From: Bact-08 sp964533215 | Lineage (GTDB): Bacteria; Bacteroidota; Bacteroidia; Bacteroidales; UBA932 | Direction: 5' to 3' | DNA: 64,000 nucleotides | Assembly (NCBI GenBank): GCA_964533215.1 | Contig: CAZHLJ010000001.1 | Location: 434,001 to 498,000, forward strand | Shown: in pieces, positions 18,025-27,059 of the stretch | Position numbering within the stretch: the stretch's first letter is position 1 | Layout of the letters: every line of letters starts with the position of its first letter | Made by a program: the position numbers and the translations under genes | The notes under the pieces: model-generated | What the model was told of the DNA's origin: nothing | Seen by the model: only the letters and a program-made list of their open reading frames with translations | The model's database searches: none

Positions 18025-19872
18025 ATGAAAAATTCAATTTTACGAGTGCTCTCTTTCCTTTCTATTGTTGCTTTTTCAGTAGTTCTAAGCAGCTGTAACA
18101 AAGAGGATGTTAATGATGAAGCCGCTTATGTAAAGCTCAACACCCAATCCGTACCTGTCGTTAAAACCGGTGGTACCGCTACTTTTTCAGTTGAGTCCAA
18201 CCGTGACTGGACAATTTCTATCACATATACCTCCGGTAGTGACTGGATTGCTGTTTCATCACTAAGTGGAAAGAACAATCAGACAGTTACACTGACTGTA
18301 TTGCCTAACGAAGGAATAGCCAGAGAGGCAAATATCAAGGTTGCGACAGCGACAGCTTATGAATATGTAAAGATCATTCAGGCCGGTGCTGCTGCCAAAA
18401 CATATCTGACAGTTGCTCAACTCAGGGCAAAAGGTGAGGTTACTGTAACCGACGATGTATACATGAAGGCTAGTATCATTAATGATCAGGTTGGTGGAAA
18501 CAGCACTTCTAAAAAGAACATCGTTCTTTCTGACGGATCAGCAGGTATCTGTGTAAGGTTGACTGCAGATGCTTCTACCATGGCTGTCGGAACAGAGGTG
18601 GAACTAAAGCTGAAAGATGCTGTATTGTCCAAATACAATGGCCTTTTGCAGATCAACAACTTTGCAAATGCAAATATGTCAACTACCGGAATTAATGTTC
18701 CTGTAGCAGCAAAATCCATTACCGCAGCACAGCTTCTGGCTGGTACCTATGAATCTATGTATGTTTCAGTTCCTAACGTGCAGGTGGTGAATGCAGACCT
18801 TTCCAAGACAATGGTAATGAACAACTCTCATACTTCTATAAATATGGAAGCAACAACAGGAGAGTCTTTCGTTCTGTTCAACTCATCATATTCTGAGTTC
18901 AAGGATGTGACCGTTCCACAAGGAAGTGGGGCTATCAAAGGCATTGCAAGCATAAACAACACAACTATCCAACTTCAGCCACAAAACAGAACAGACTTTG
19001 CAGGTCTTACCGGAACACGTTTTGGAGCACCGGCTACACTGACCTACGGTACACCGGTACTTGCAGGTACTCTAAGCAAAGGAGTTGCCCTGTCATCGTC
19101 AAACACGATTACTCTTCCGTACAATACAGCTACAGTAGGCGCTGCATATAGTATCTCTGTTGCGGTCTCAGGAGCAGGAGCGGCAGGAATCACAACACCC
19201 GCTACAGCAAATGGGACATTTGCAACTGCCGCCGGAAATATCGTAATAACACTTGCAGGAACACCAACAACTGCAGGAGCTGTTACATTTACGATTTCGG
19301 GAACAGGCATCACTACTCCAATAGTTCTCAATGGAACTGTGACAGACCCGGCGAATACAACAACCATGGCTTCATGGACATTTGATGCCGCACCAGCATC
19401 TTTCCCTGTTGCCTCTTCAACCATTGCAAATGATGCCTCAACAGGAGGATCGCTTACACTTCAGGGATTTGCTGACCCATTCCCTACAATTGGATATACA
19501 GCCTCTTCCAAGACTATCTATATCAATACCTGGGCTCAGGGGAAAGCATGGCTCTTCTCATTTACCCCAAAACAGGCAATAGCTTCGGGCAAGACATTGA
19601 CATTAGCGTTTAAGGGATATGGCAGCAGTACCTCTCCAAAGAATTTTGTCATGGAGTATTCAAAGGATAACACAAACTGGACAGCAATGGGTGATGTAAT
19701 AATCTATACTGCAGCAATAGCCCCTTATACCAGGAGTGTTGTACTTAGCGAGTCATTGAGCGGAAAGATTTATATCCGGCTCAAGGTGAGCAATACAGTT
19801 TCCATAGGTGATGCTACCATTGCAGACGGAGGAAACTCTCGTCTTGCAGATGTGGTTATATCTGTAAATTAA
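18025..19872 (+). CDS. Large surface lipoprotein with BACON, DUF5689-like and C-terminal adhesive domains
   Basis: A 615-residue lipoprotein (lipobox Val-Leu-Ser-Ser-Cys, Cys24). After the lipobox comes a BACON-like domain (GGTATFSVESNRDWTISI through EYVKIIQAGA). Next is an OB-fold-like DUF5689 segment (VYMKASIINDQVGG, LSDGSAGICVRL, YNGLLQINNF), then an Ala/Thr/Gly-rich Ig-like section, and a C-terminal jelly-roll-like domain beginning MASWTFDAAP. No catalytic motif is evident. I used the ATG at 18025, since the open frame from 17968 would place a hydrophobic stretch before the signal peptide. It precedes two secreted nucleases and shares domain types with the gene at 24955, which suggests nucleic-acid or nucleotide binding at the cell surface. 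Confidence 0.7.
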   Translation: MKNSILRVLSFLSIVAFSVVLSSCNKEDVNDEAAYVKLNTQSVPVVKTGGTATFSVESNRDWTISITYTSGSDWIAVSSLSGKNNQTVTLTVLPNEGIAREANIKVATATAYEYVKIIQAGAAAKTYLTVAQLRAKGEVTVTDDVYMKASIINDQVGGNSTSKKNIVLSDGSAGICVRLTADASTMAVGTEVELKLKDAVLSKYNGLLQINNFANANMSTTGINVPVAAKSITAAQLLAGTYESMYVSVPNVQVVNADLSKTMVMNNSHTSINMEATTGESFVLFNSSYSEFKDVTVPQGSGAIKGIASINNTTIQLQPQNRTDFAGLTGTRFGAPATLTYGTPVLAGTLSKGVALSSSNTITLPYNTATVGAAYSISVAVSGAGAAGITTPATANGTFATAAGNIVITLAGTPTTAGAVTFTISGTGITTPIVLNGTVTDPANTTTMASWTFDAAPASFPVASSTIANDASTGGSLTLQGFADPFPTIGYTASSKTIYINTWAQGKAWLFSFTPKQAIASGKTLTLAFKGYGSSTSPKNFVMEYSKDNTNWTAMGDVIIYTAAIAPYTRSVVLSESLSGKIYIRLKVSNTVSIGDATIADGGNSRLADVVISVN

Positions 19873-19889
19873 TTTTTAGACATGTTTAT

Positions 19890-19920
19890 AAAAATAGCCC
19901 AAGCTCTTTGGGCTATTTTT
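19890..19920 (+). terminator. Strong hairpin between the BACON lipoprotein and nuclease genes
   Basis: AAAAATAGCCCAA and TTGGGCTATTTTT form a perfect 13-pair stem with a 5-base loop, ending in a T-run. It is symmetric and should work as a terminator on the plus strand. It would separate or attenuate transcription of the downstream nuclease genes. Confidence 0.85.
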
Positions 19921-19962
19921 AGCTAAATATAAAACCGGAATTGTACCAATACAAAGCTATTA

Positions 19963-21108
19963 ATGAGGAGAATACATTATTTAAAAACAATTGTCATGCT
20001 CTTGATCTTTTCTGGAGTATTGATTTTTGGATGTTCTAAAGAAGAGGCTGCGGCACAGTTGTCGGCAGAGTTGACAAGTGATACTATATCCGCAGATATT
20101 ACAAGCGGATTTCTGAAGATTCAGTCCAACTCTGATTGGGAGATCATAGTATCGTATATTTCCGGAGAACAAGGCTGGTGTACTCCAAATCTCAATAGCG
20201 GGAAGGGTAATGCAAATGCCATTTTGGTCTTTACAAAAAACACCTCTTCTGAGAACCGCAAGGCCGAGATTAAAATTAAGAGTGGTAAGATTGTTGTGAG
20301 TCTAACTATCACCCAATTGGCTTTCAGCGGAAATTCCGGAGGTGATGGAGGAGGAACAGGAAACTTGAAGTGGCTGGAAATACCTTCGAAGGGCACAAAT
20401 CCTGATTGCGAACTGATAACGCACAGTATCACTCTTTCCGGCAAACAGGTAAGGAGCTACACCCTGTTATACGACAAGAAGGAGAAGATAGCCTATTGGG
20501 TAGCCTATCCACACAACCCAGTCTATATAGGTAGCTCAGGCAGAACAGATAACTGGCAGTATGATCCATCGACAAGCTCTACCAACCAGCCATCCCTTTT
20601 CACCGGAATCAGCGGCTACGATAGGGGACATCAGATACCGTCAGCAGACAGGACTTGCTCTGATGAGGCAAACAGTCAGACATTCTATTTTACCAATATG
20701 ACACCTCAGCTTGGAACTCTGAATCAAAACCTTTGGGCAAATCTGGAGGGGCAGGTAAGGTCATGGATGGAAGGATGTGACACTTTATATGTAGTTACAG
20801 GCGCGGTTTTGAAAACCGTTGGCAATAATGAAACTGTCAAATATGCTTATGACCGTAATGGTGTCCAGATTGCTGTTCCTAACTATTATTACAAGGTACT
20901 GCTTAGACTTAAGAATTCTAAGTATGATGCAATTGGTTTCTGGTTTGAACACCGCTCGTATGGAAATGGGCAGGCTACGGCTTCAGAGACCAAGTCTGTA
21001 GATCAGATTGAAACTCTGACGGGTTTCGATTTCTTCTCAAACCTTCCTGACAATATTGAGAATACCGTGGAATCGGCATGGAGTCCATCTTCCTGGAATT
21101 TATTATAA
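19963..21108 (+). CDS. Secreted DNA/RNA non-specific endonuclease lipoprotein with BACON-like domain
   Basis: A 381-residue lipoprotein (lipobox Ile-Phe-Gly-Cys, Cys24). Residues about 34-120 resemble a BACON domain, followed by a Gly-rich linker. The C-terminal part is a beta-beta-alpha-metal NUC1 nuclease: GYDRGHQIPSADR carries the DRGH motif with catalytic His223, and NMTPQLGTLNQNLWANLEGQ holds the metal-binding Asn region and the conserved Trp-Leu-Glu. The family cleaves single- and double-stranded DNA and RNA without sequence preference. Surface anchoring and the adjoining EEP nuclease and TonB receptor suggest digestion of environmental nucleic acid. All key motif residues are present. 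Confidence 0.92.
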   Translation: MRRIHYLKTIVMLLIFSGVLIFGCSKEEAAAQLSAELTSDTISADITSGFLKIQSNSDWEIIVSYISGEQGWCTPNLNSGKGNANAILVFTKNTSSENRKAEIKIKSGKIVVSLTITQLAFSGNSGGDGGGTGNLKWLEIPSKGTNPDCELITHSITLSGKQVRSYTLLYDKKEKIAYWVAYPHNPVYIGSSGRTDNWQYDPSTSSTNQPSLFTGISGYDRGHQIPSADRTCSDEANSQTFYFTNMTPQLGTLNQNLWANLEGQVRSWMEGCDTLYVVTGAVLKTVGNNETVKYAYDRNGVQIAVPNYYYKVLLRLKNSKYDAIGFWFEHRSYGNGQATASETKSVDQIETLTGFDFFSNLPDNIENTVESAWSPSSWNLL

Positions 21109-21119
21109 TATAGATTACA

Positions 21120-22172
21120 ATGATTAATAAACTCAGATTAAAAACTGCTCTCACTCTGCTTTTCTGCGGGGTGGCTATCCAACTTTTTTCTCAAACGAAG
21201 AAGTATCCGATAGTTTTCTACAATCTTGAGAACCTGTTCGATACAATCAAGTCGCCTAATGTCATAGACGATGATTTTACGCCAAAAGGTTCATATGCCT
21301 GGAACACGCCAAAGTATCAGAAGAAAATAGCTAATATCGATGAAGTGTTCTACAAGCTGGCATCTACAGCCCGCACATTTCCTATAATCATAGGGGTCTC
21401 CGAAATCGAGAACAGAAATGTACTTGAAGATATTGTATCTGCTCCAAAAATAGGGAAGGCAAACTACCAGATAGTTCACTATGACTCACCTGATGCCAGA
21501 GGGATAGATGTGGCCCTTCTTTACAGGCCGGACGTATTCAAATATGAAGGCAGTAAGCCGTTAAGGGTTTTTATATCAGATTCGTCCAATTTTAAAACCA
21601 GAGATGTATTAATGACCTGGGGTACAATCGAGAACGAAAAATTCTACTTTTTTGTCTGCCACTGGCCTTCAAGAAGAGGAGGGAGGTCTGATCTGTTCAG
21701 ATGTGCTGCGGCGCAGACTGCCAAAGACGCAATTGATTCTGTCACCAAGCTTGACCCATCGTCAAATATCATACTTATGGGCGACCTGAATGATGACCCG
21801 GTGGACAAAAGCATCTATGAGGTGCTTGGTGCGAAAGGAAAAATTGACAAAAATGCAAGGGCCGGAGAACTCTTCAACCCTTTCTACGACATGTTCAAAG
21901 CTGGTTATGGATCATTGGGCTACCAAGATTCATGGAATATATTTGACAATATTGTAGTAAACAGCAACCTTGTTAACCAGTCAAAGGGAAAGCTGACTTT
22001 GTACAAACCTGATTATAATAAATATTGGGGTAATATCTTTAACCAGCCTTTTTTGACAAACCAGAGCGGGCAATACAAGAATTATCCATTCAGGACTTAC
22101 GTGGGCACAAATTTTCAGGGGGGATACAGCGATCACTTCCCTGTGTTTATTTATATAGTTAAAAATGAATAA
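21120..22172 (+). CDS. Secreted endonuclease/exonuclease/phosphatase family protein
   Basis: A 350-residue protein with a signal peptide (to about Ser-Gln at 24-25) and no lipobox. EEP fold motifs are in order: FYNLENLFD (33-41), a metal-binding GVSEIENRNVLE, HYDSPDARGIDVALLYRPD, the catalytic GDLNDDPVD, and a terminal GGYSDHFPVFI with the catalytic His. These enzymes are Mg-dependent phosphodiesterases, including DNases of the DNase I type. It starts 11 bases after the NUC1 nuclease and overlaps the TonB receptor by 8 bases, so the three are one transcript. DNA or nucleotide hydrolysis in the periplasm or outside the cell is the likely role. Confidence 0.88.
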   Translation: MINKLRLKTALTLLFCGVAIQLFSQTKKYPIVFYNLENLFDTIKSPNVIDDDFTPKGSYAWNTPKYQKKIANIDEVFYKLASTARTFPIIIGVSEIENRNVLEDIVSAPKIGKANYQIVHYDSPDARGIDVALLYRPDVFKYEGSKPLRVFISDSSNFKTRDVLMTWGTIENEKFYFFVCHWPSRRGGRSDLFRCAAAQTAKDAIDSVTKLDPSSNIILMGDLNDDPVDKSIYEVLGAKGKIDKNARAGELFNPFYDMFKAGYGSLGYQDSWNIFDNIVVNSNLVNQSKGKLTLYKPDYNKYWGNIFNQPFLTNQSGQYKNYPFRTYVGTNFQGGYSDHFPVFIYIVKNE

Positions 22173-24930
22173 GATGAAGGTAAAAGCACTATTTATTGTA
22201 ATGGCTTTAATGTCATTATTCGCTGTCGGTCTCTCTGCGCAGGAGGCAGGCATAAAAGGCAAGGTGGTAAACAGGGAGGGCAGAGTCCCTATCCAAGGTG
22301 CGAAGGTAGTATTGAAACTAGAGACTCAGAAGGAGGTTCAAACCTCTGCTAAAGGAGAATTTGTTTTATCAGACCTTACTCCAGGTACATATACTCTTAC
22401 AATCACTGCACCCAGTTTTTTGCCTTTACAGATGAATGTAAGAGTGGAAAATTTTCTTAAAGACCTGAATTTCATTACATTGGTTTCTGATAAGGCCATT
22501 GATAATGCAAATGATATCCTTTTGATGGAGTTCGATACTGAATCTTCAAACGATGCACAGGCTATGCCTGTTACACTCTCATCTTCTAAAGATGTGTACG
22601 AAAGTATCGCAGGGTATAAATTCGGAGACATCCGCTTCAAAATGAGAGGCTTTGAAACCAGTTCTGAAGCAGTCTATCTGAATGGAGTCTATTTCAATGA
22701 CGCTTTGAGCGGTTATTCACCTTGGTCACTATGGACAGGGCTGAATGAAGCTACACGTAATCAGGAGAGCACTACAGGGGCTACAATTTCTGACTTTGGG
22801 GTAGGAGGGATAAATGGTACGACCAATATAAATGCAAGAGCATCCCAAATGCGCAAGGGATACCACTTCAGCGCAGTCAACGCCAGCGGCCAGTACAGGA
22901 CCAGGCTGATGGGTACCTATGCCTCAGGAGAGCAGGATAACGGATGGTCTTATGCGATTTCTGCATCTGCAAGGCTTGGAGGCAATGACTGGGTAAAGGG
23001 GGTTTCTTATAACTCTTATGCCTACTTTGCATCTGCGGAGAAAAAGATAAACGATAAGAACCGTTTTGCCTTAACATTCTTTGGTTCTCCGGGAGAGAGA
23101 GGTGTACAAGGTTCGTCAACTCAAGAGGTCTATGATATGGTAGGAAGCAACTACTACAATCCTAACTGGGGCTATCAAGATGGAAAGATAAGAAATGCAC
23201 GTGTCCGCAAGAGCCACGAACCGGTTGCTATGTTTAACTACTTCTATACTCCAAACGAAAAACTCAACCTTACAGCAGCTCTTTCGTACCGTTTCGGTAA
23301 TAACGGCTATTCTGCCCTTGATTGGTATGATGCACCAGATCCAAGGCCTGATTATTATAGAAACCTTCCCAGCTACTATCCTAACGATCCATACAAGGCC
23401 TCTTATATCAGAGAGGGTTGGCTGAGCGACTGGAACATACGTCAGATTGACTGGGACAGGATGTATAGTATAAACAAGGAGAATATTCCAATATCCAATC
23501 AGTCTAACTCATTGCTGGCAGGACTAAGAAAATCGCAATACGTTGTTGAGGAGAGGCATACAGACCAGAACGATGTAAACGCCAAAATACAGGCATCACT
23601 TAAACTTGACAAATTCAGCAAGCTTTCGGGTGGTCTGGACTACAGATGGAATATCTCAGGATATTTCAAGAAGATGAAGGATTTGCTCGGAGGGGATTAC
23701 TGGATAGACATAGATAAATTTGCTGAGCGCGACTTCGAGAGCGGTGATGTAATTCAAAACGACCTTAACCATCCCAACAGGGTTATAAGGAAGGGAGATA
23801 CCTATGGTTACAACTACAAGGCGCATTTGCAGAACTACAAACTGTGGTTTGCATATCGCTACAATAAAAACAATGTAGAGGCATATCTGGCAGGAGAGGG
23901 TGGACACACAACATTCTGGAGAGAAGGGTTGTACAAGAAGGGTCTTTTCCCCGATAATTCCGAAGGCAACTCAGAAAAGCTCAATTTCTGGACCTACACT
24001 GCAAAAGCAGGATTGACCTATAAGTTCTCCGGGAATCAGATGGTATATGCAAATTTGGCATATATACAGACAGCCCCGCTTTTCCAGGAGTCATTTGTTT
24101 CCCCAAGAACCCGAAACAGCGTTGTTCCGGACCTGACTACAGAAAAGACTTTTGGCGGCGACCTCAACTATTCTGTGAACCTACCGTACCTCAAACTGAG
24201 ACTGACTGGATTCTATACCACAGTAAAGGATCAGACCAAGCTTATAAGCTTCTACGATGATATAAACAGCAGCTTTACCAACTTCTCCATGCGTGGGATA
24301 GACCAGGTTAATACAGGAATGGAACTCGGTATATCAACTCCACTTCCATTAAGCGGTCTTTCGGCAGAAGGAGCAGTCAGCTACGGCTATTACGCATATA
24401 CATCAAACCCTTACGTTACCCAGACAGTTGATAACAGCGATGCAATCCTGCTGGAGAATGAGCGCGTATACTGGAAAGACTACAAGATTCCAGGTACACC
24501 GCAGACAGCCGTTAACATCGGATTGAACTACAAATCCCCAGGCTACCTTTTTGCAGGAGTAGATTTGTCCTATTTTGATGCAATGTATCTGGACATGAAC
24601 CCAATCTACAGAACTGATTATGCTAAGGTGGGACTCAATCCTGCCGAAAGCAAGGCAATGTCACATCAGGAGATGTTCAACAGCGCCTTCGTGCTGAACG
24701 CCAATATTGGAAAATCTTGGTATATATTTAAAAATTATAATATCGGTTTTAGTCTTGAGGTCAAGAACTTGTTGAACAACAAGAGTATAAAGACAGGTGG
24801 ATATGAACAGATGCGTTTGAAAGTCAACGAAGACTCTTCCGGGAAGGTTTTAAATTACAGCCGGTTCGATTCTAAATATTTCTATATGTTCGGGACTACA
24901 TATTATCTAAATCTATATTTCCGCTTCTAA
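22165..24930 (+). CDS. TonB-dependent receptor with carboxypeptidase-like N-terminal domain, nuclease-linked
   Basis: A 921-residue outer membrane receptor. A signal peptide ends near Ser-Ala-Gln (about 26). Residues about 28-105 form the CarboxypepD_reg-like domain (GIKGKVVNREGRVPIQGAKV). Next is a plug containing FKMRGFETSSEAVYLNGVYF and GGINGTTNINARAS, and then a large barrel ending in YLNLYFRF. There is no SusD partner. The ATG overlaps the end of the EEP nuclease gene, and a DUF5689 lipoprotein follows after 24 bases. I infer import of oligonucleotides, nucleosides or phosphate-containing products released by the nucleases. The ligand is not shown by the sequence. Confidence 0.85.
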   Translation: MNKMKVKALFIVMALMSLFAVGLSAQEAGIKGKVVNREGRVPIQGAKVVLKLETQKEVQTSAKGEFVLSDLTPGTYTLTITAPSFLPLQMNVRVENFLKDLNFITLVSDKAIDNANDILLMEFDTESSNDAQAMPVTLSSSKDVYESIAGYKFGDIRFKMRGFETSSEAVYLNGVYFNDALSGYSPWSLWTGLNEATRNQESTTGATISDFGVGGINGTTNINARASQMRKGYHFSAVNASGQYRTRLMGTYASGEQDNGWSYAISASARLGGNDWVKGVSYNSYAYFASAEKKINDKNRFALTFFGSPGERGVQGSSTQEVYDMVGSNYYNPNWGYQDGKIRNARVRKSHEPVAMFNYFYTPNEKLNLTAALSYRFGNNGYSALDWYDAPDPRPDYYRNLPSYYPNDPYKASYIREGWLSDWNIRQIDWDRMYSINKENIPISNQSNSLLAGLRKSQYVVEERHTDQNDVNAKIQASLKLDKFSKLSGGLDYRWNISGYFKKMKDLLGGDYWIDIDKFAERDFESGDVIQNDLNHPNRVIRKGDTYGYNYKAHLQNYKLWFAYRYNKNNVEAYLAGEGGHTTFWREGLYKKGLFPDNSEGNSEKLNFWTYTAKAGLTYKFSGNQMVYANLAYIQTAPLFQESFVSPRTRNSVVPDLTTEKTFGGDLNYSVNLPYLKLRLTGFYTTVKDQTKLISFYDDINSSFTNFSMRGIDQVNTGMELGISTPLPLSGLSAEGAVSYGYYAYTSNPYVTQTVDNSDAILLENERVYWKDYKIPGTPQTAVNIGLNYKSPGYLFAGVDLSYFDAMYLDMNPIYRTDYAKVGLNPAESKAMSHQEMFNSAFVLNANIGKSWYIFKNYNIGFSLEVKNLLNNKSIKTGGYEQMRLKVNEDSSGKVLNYSRFDSKYFYMFGTTYYLNLYFRF

Positions 24931-24954
24931 TTCTATAATTTAATATTGTCAAGA

Positions 24955-25770
24955 ATGAAAACTTTAAATAAAATATGTATTTCTGCATCGTTCATTGCTA
25001 CTCTTCTGATTGCCTCATGCACAGAAAAATTTGATGAACCAGCAGCATTCGAACCCGCAAATCTCACGCCCAATAGAACAATCCAAGCTCTTAAGTCGCT
25101 TTACAGCACCGGTCCTTATGAGATAACAGACAGTATAATTATTGCCGGAAAAGTTGTAAGCACAGACGAAAATGGGAATTTCTACAGATCATTCTATATC
25201 CAGGATGGAACAGGAGGTATTGAGGTGAAAGTGGGAAAGACCACTCTTTACAACGAATATAAAGAGGGACAGACCATTTATATAAAAGCCAGGCATCTGT
25301 TTCTGGGTAGTTATGGCGGGATGGTGCAACTTGGAGAGAGATCTGTGGAGAGCAAATACGAGACATCTTATATTGACACTCCACTTAGAATCAAGGAGAC
25401 AATTTTCCGGGGTAAGACAGGCGAAAAAGTAACTCCACAGCTTATTACCAAATCTTCAGATGTCTCCAGCTACATGCTCGGAACCCTTGTTACACTAAAG
25501 AGCGCAAAGTTGACAAAGAGAAACATGAGTACGTGGGCTAAAAAAGCAACCGCAACCACAGAGGCCGATTATGGAGAACATACATTTCAAGTGTCCGGAG
25601 GATTGAACATTGTCGTAAGAACCAGCGGATATGCAAAATTTGCAAACCAACCCGCGCCAGCTCTTAACTCTGTGTCCGATGTAACCGGAGTACTCACAAA
25701 ATACGGCAGCACCTGGCAACTGGTACTGAACTCAGTGGGAGATGTTCATACCTACACGACTCTTAACTAA
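24955..25770 (+). CDS. DUF5689-like OB-fold surface lipoprotein
   Basis: A 271-residue lipoprotein (lipobox Leu-Ile-Ala-Ser-Cys, Cys22). The ATG at 24955 is preferred to an upstream TTG. The middle part (IIIAGKVVSTDENGNFYRSF, YIQDGTGGIEVKVGK, GQTIYIKARHLFLGSYGG) has the YhcR/OB-fold pattern of DUF5689 and resembles the second domain of the lipoprotein at 18025. OB folds of this kind are often attached to secreted nucleases. Its place directly after the receptor is where a SusD-like capture protein would normally sit. It may act as the surface binding partner of the receptor. Confidence 0.72.
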   Translation: MKTLNKICISASFIATLLIASCTEKFDEPAAFEPANLTPNRTIQALKSLYSTGPYEITDSIIIAGKVVSTDENGNFYRSFYIQDGTGGIEVKVGKTTLYNEYKEGQTIYIKARHLFLGSYGGMVQLGERSVESKYETSYIDTPLRIKETIFRGKTGEKVTPQLITKSSDVSSYMLGTLVTLKSAKLTKRNMSTWAKKATATTEADYGEHTFQVSGGLNIVVRTSGYAKFANQPAPALNSVSDVTGVLTKYGSTWQLVLNSVGDVHTYTTLN

Positions 25771-25806
25771 AACCATATCCTACATTCTTAACAAAGTGTG
25801 CAAGAA

Positions 25807-25843
25807 GAAGTCCTCAGCCGGCAATTTAACGGCTGAGGACTTC
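25807..25843. terminator. Bidirectional terminator hairpin
   Basis: GAAGTCCTCAGCCG and CGGCTGAGGACTTC form a perfect 14-pair stem with a 9-base loop between convergent genes. Neither side has a long T-run, but the stem is strong and correctly placed for both strands. Confidence 0.75.
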
Positions 25844-25857
25844 TATAATGTTTACAA

Positions 25858-26289
25858 TTACTTATTATCTAATAGTCCTGTCGCAAAAGGACTATTTGAG
25901 TTCGGAGAGTAGTCGCGATAAAATCCAATTCTGCGATCTCTATTTTGTGAGCTTAATATTCCTGTTCCAAAACTTCCACTGAAACCGTCATTACAAATAA
26001 CTTCACAATCAAGATTTGATAAGAGATTGTGGACATCAAATTCGATCTTTTTATAATTAACGGTAATACCGATAGCTTGCAACTCTTTTTTTATTCTAAT
26101 TAGACTGTCGAGAGTCAGGCTATGCGTAAAAGCAACCTCAACCCTCTTGACAGACTTGTCATTTTTAAACTGAATCACAAGGCTTTTTTGTATTTTGGAA
26201 TTATCTGGCTGAGCCTTCAGGTTTAATATGTTGATACATAAAAATACGATAAGAAAAACAGAGGTTGATAAAATTGAAATCTTTTTCAT
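25858..26289 (-). CDS. Small secreted protein of unknown function
   Basis: 143 residues from the ATG at 26289, beginning with MKKISILSTSVFLIVFLCIN, a clear signal peptide, so the product is probably periplasmic or secreted. A ferredoxin-like alternation is suggested by SLVIQFKNDKSVKRVEVAFT and LDSLIRIKKELQAIGITVNY. The C-terminal 40 residues are Ser/Gly/Asn-rich and look disordered. I recognise no family. It lies 87 bases downstream of a small HTH gene on the same strand and may be co-transcribed with it. Confidence 0.55.
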   Translation of the reverse strand: MKKISILSTSVFLIVFLCINILNLKAQPDNSKIQKSLVIQFKNDKSVKRVEVAFTHSLTLDSLIRIKKELQAIGITVNYKKIEFDVHNLLSNLDCEVICNDGFSGSFGTGILSSQNRDRRIGFYRDYSPNSNSPFATGLLDNK

Positions 26290-26376
26290 TGCATTAGTTT
26301 TTAAGTTGAACAAATCTTTTAAATACCATAATAATGTATGGCTTTTCAATTTTGAATTTTGATTTTCAGTAACAAC

Positions 26377-26586
26377 TTAACAACCGGTATATGAAGTCTC
26401 AAAAAAATCAAATCCTAGTGTTTCAGAAATACTCTTAACAGTGAAAGCTCTTGGTTTTACAATCCCAGATTCAATTCGCTGAATGGTTCGTGTTGTTACT
26501 CTACACCTTTCAGCGACCTCTTCTTGTGTCAGACCTTTTGCCTTCCTGACTTCAATTAATTTTTTTCCAAAATCCAGAGTCTCCAT
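26377..26586 (-). CDS. Small XRE-family HTH transcriptional regulator
   Basis: 69 residues, nearly all one HTH_3 domain: METLDFGKKLIEVRKAKGLT, then QEEVAERCRVTTRTIQRIES with the recognition helix, and a short tail GFDFFETSYTGC. Proteins this small are usually stand-alone repressors or antitoxin-like regulators. The partner could be the secreted protein encoded downstream or its own promoter. No adjacent toxin-like gene is seen. Confidence 0.82.
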   Translation of the reverse strand: METLDFGKKLIEVRKAKGLTQEEVAERCRVTTRTIQRIESGIVKPRAFTVKSISETLGFDFFETSYTGC

Positions 26587-27059
26587 TCAAATTGAATTTT
26601 TAAGTAAGATTATGTTCAATATCAAAACTTTCCAAGAAATTGCTTTGCCTTATACACGACATTCAAGCAGAAGTATAAGTTATTCAGTACTTTATCTGAT
26701 CTTTCACTTTGCGCTGCTTGTTAATTTCATGTCTAGCTACATCTTCAAGACAATTACGTAATTCTCCAGATCAACTTTTAAAATTCTATACAAATATAAT
26801 CTCTTTTGGAAAGGAATCGGCAGATTCTATATATGGCAAGACCAGTCTGGATAGAAACTCGAGTAATCATGTTTTTAGATATGTAGGACTCTCTGAATGT
26901 GTGGCAGTGAGTCTTTAGGTCAATAGAACAGTAATAGCGTCAAACACTAAGCCCTGCTTACTAATTTTATGAAGCGCGAGTTCATGAAATGTTGATTATC
27001 TTTGATTGTCTAATGATATTATATAAATTATCAATTTTAACCCTAAAACTTATTACAGG
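26587..27059. other. Intergenic stretch with a short decayed coding fragment
   Basis: No complete gene is supported. On the minus strand 26684-26770 reads as 28 codons ending LEDVARHEINKQRKVKDQIK plus one Tyr and a stop, with a stop codon just before it. This has protein-like composition and may be the tail of a lost gene. The rest is AT-rich. Confidence 0.35.
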
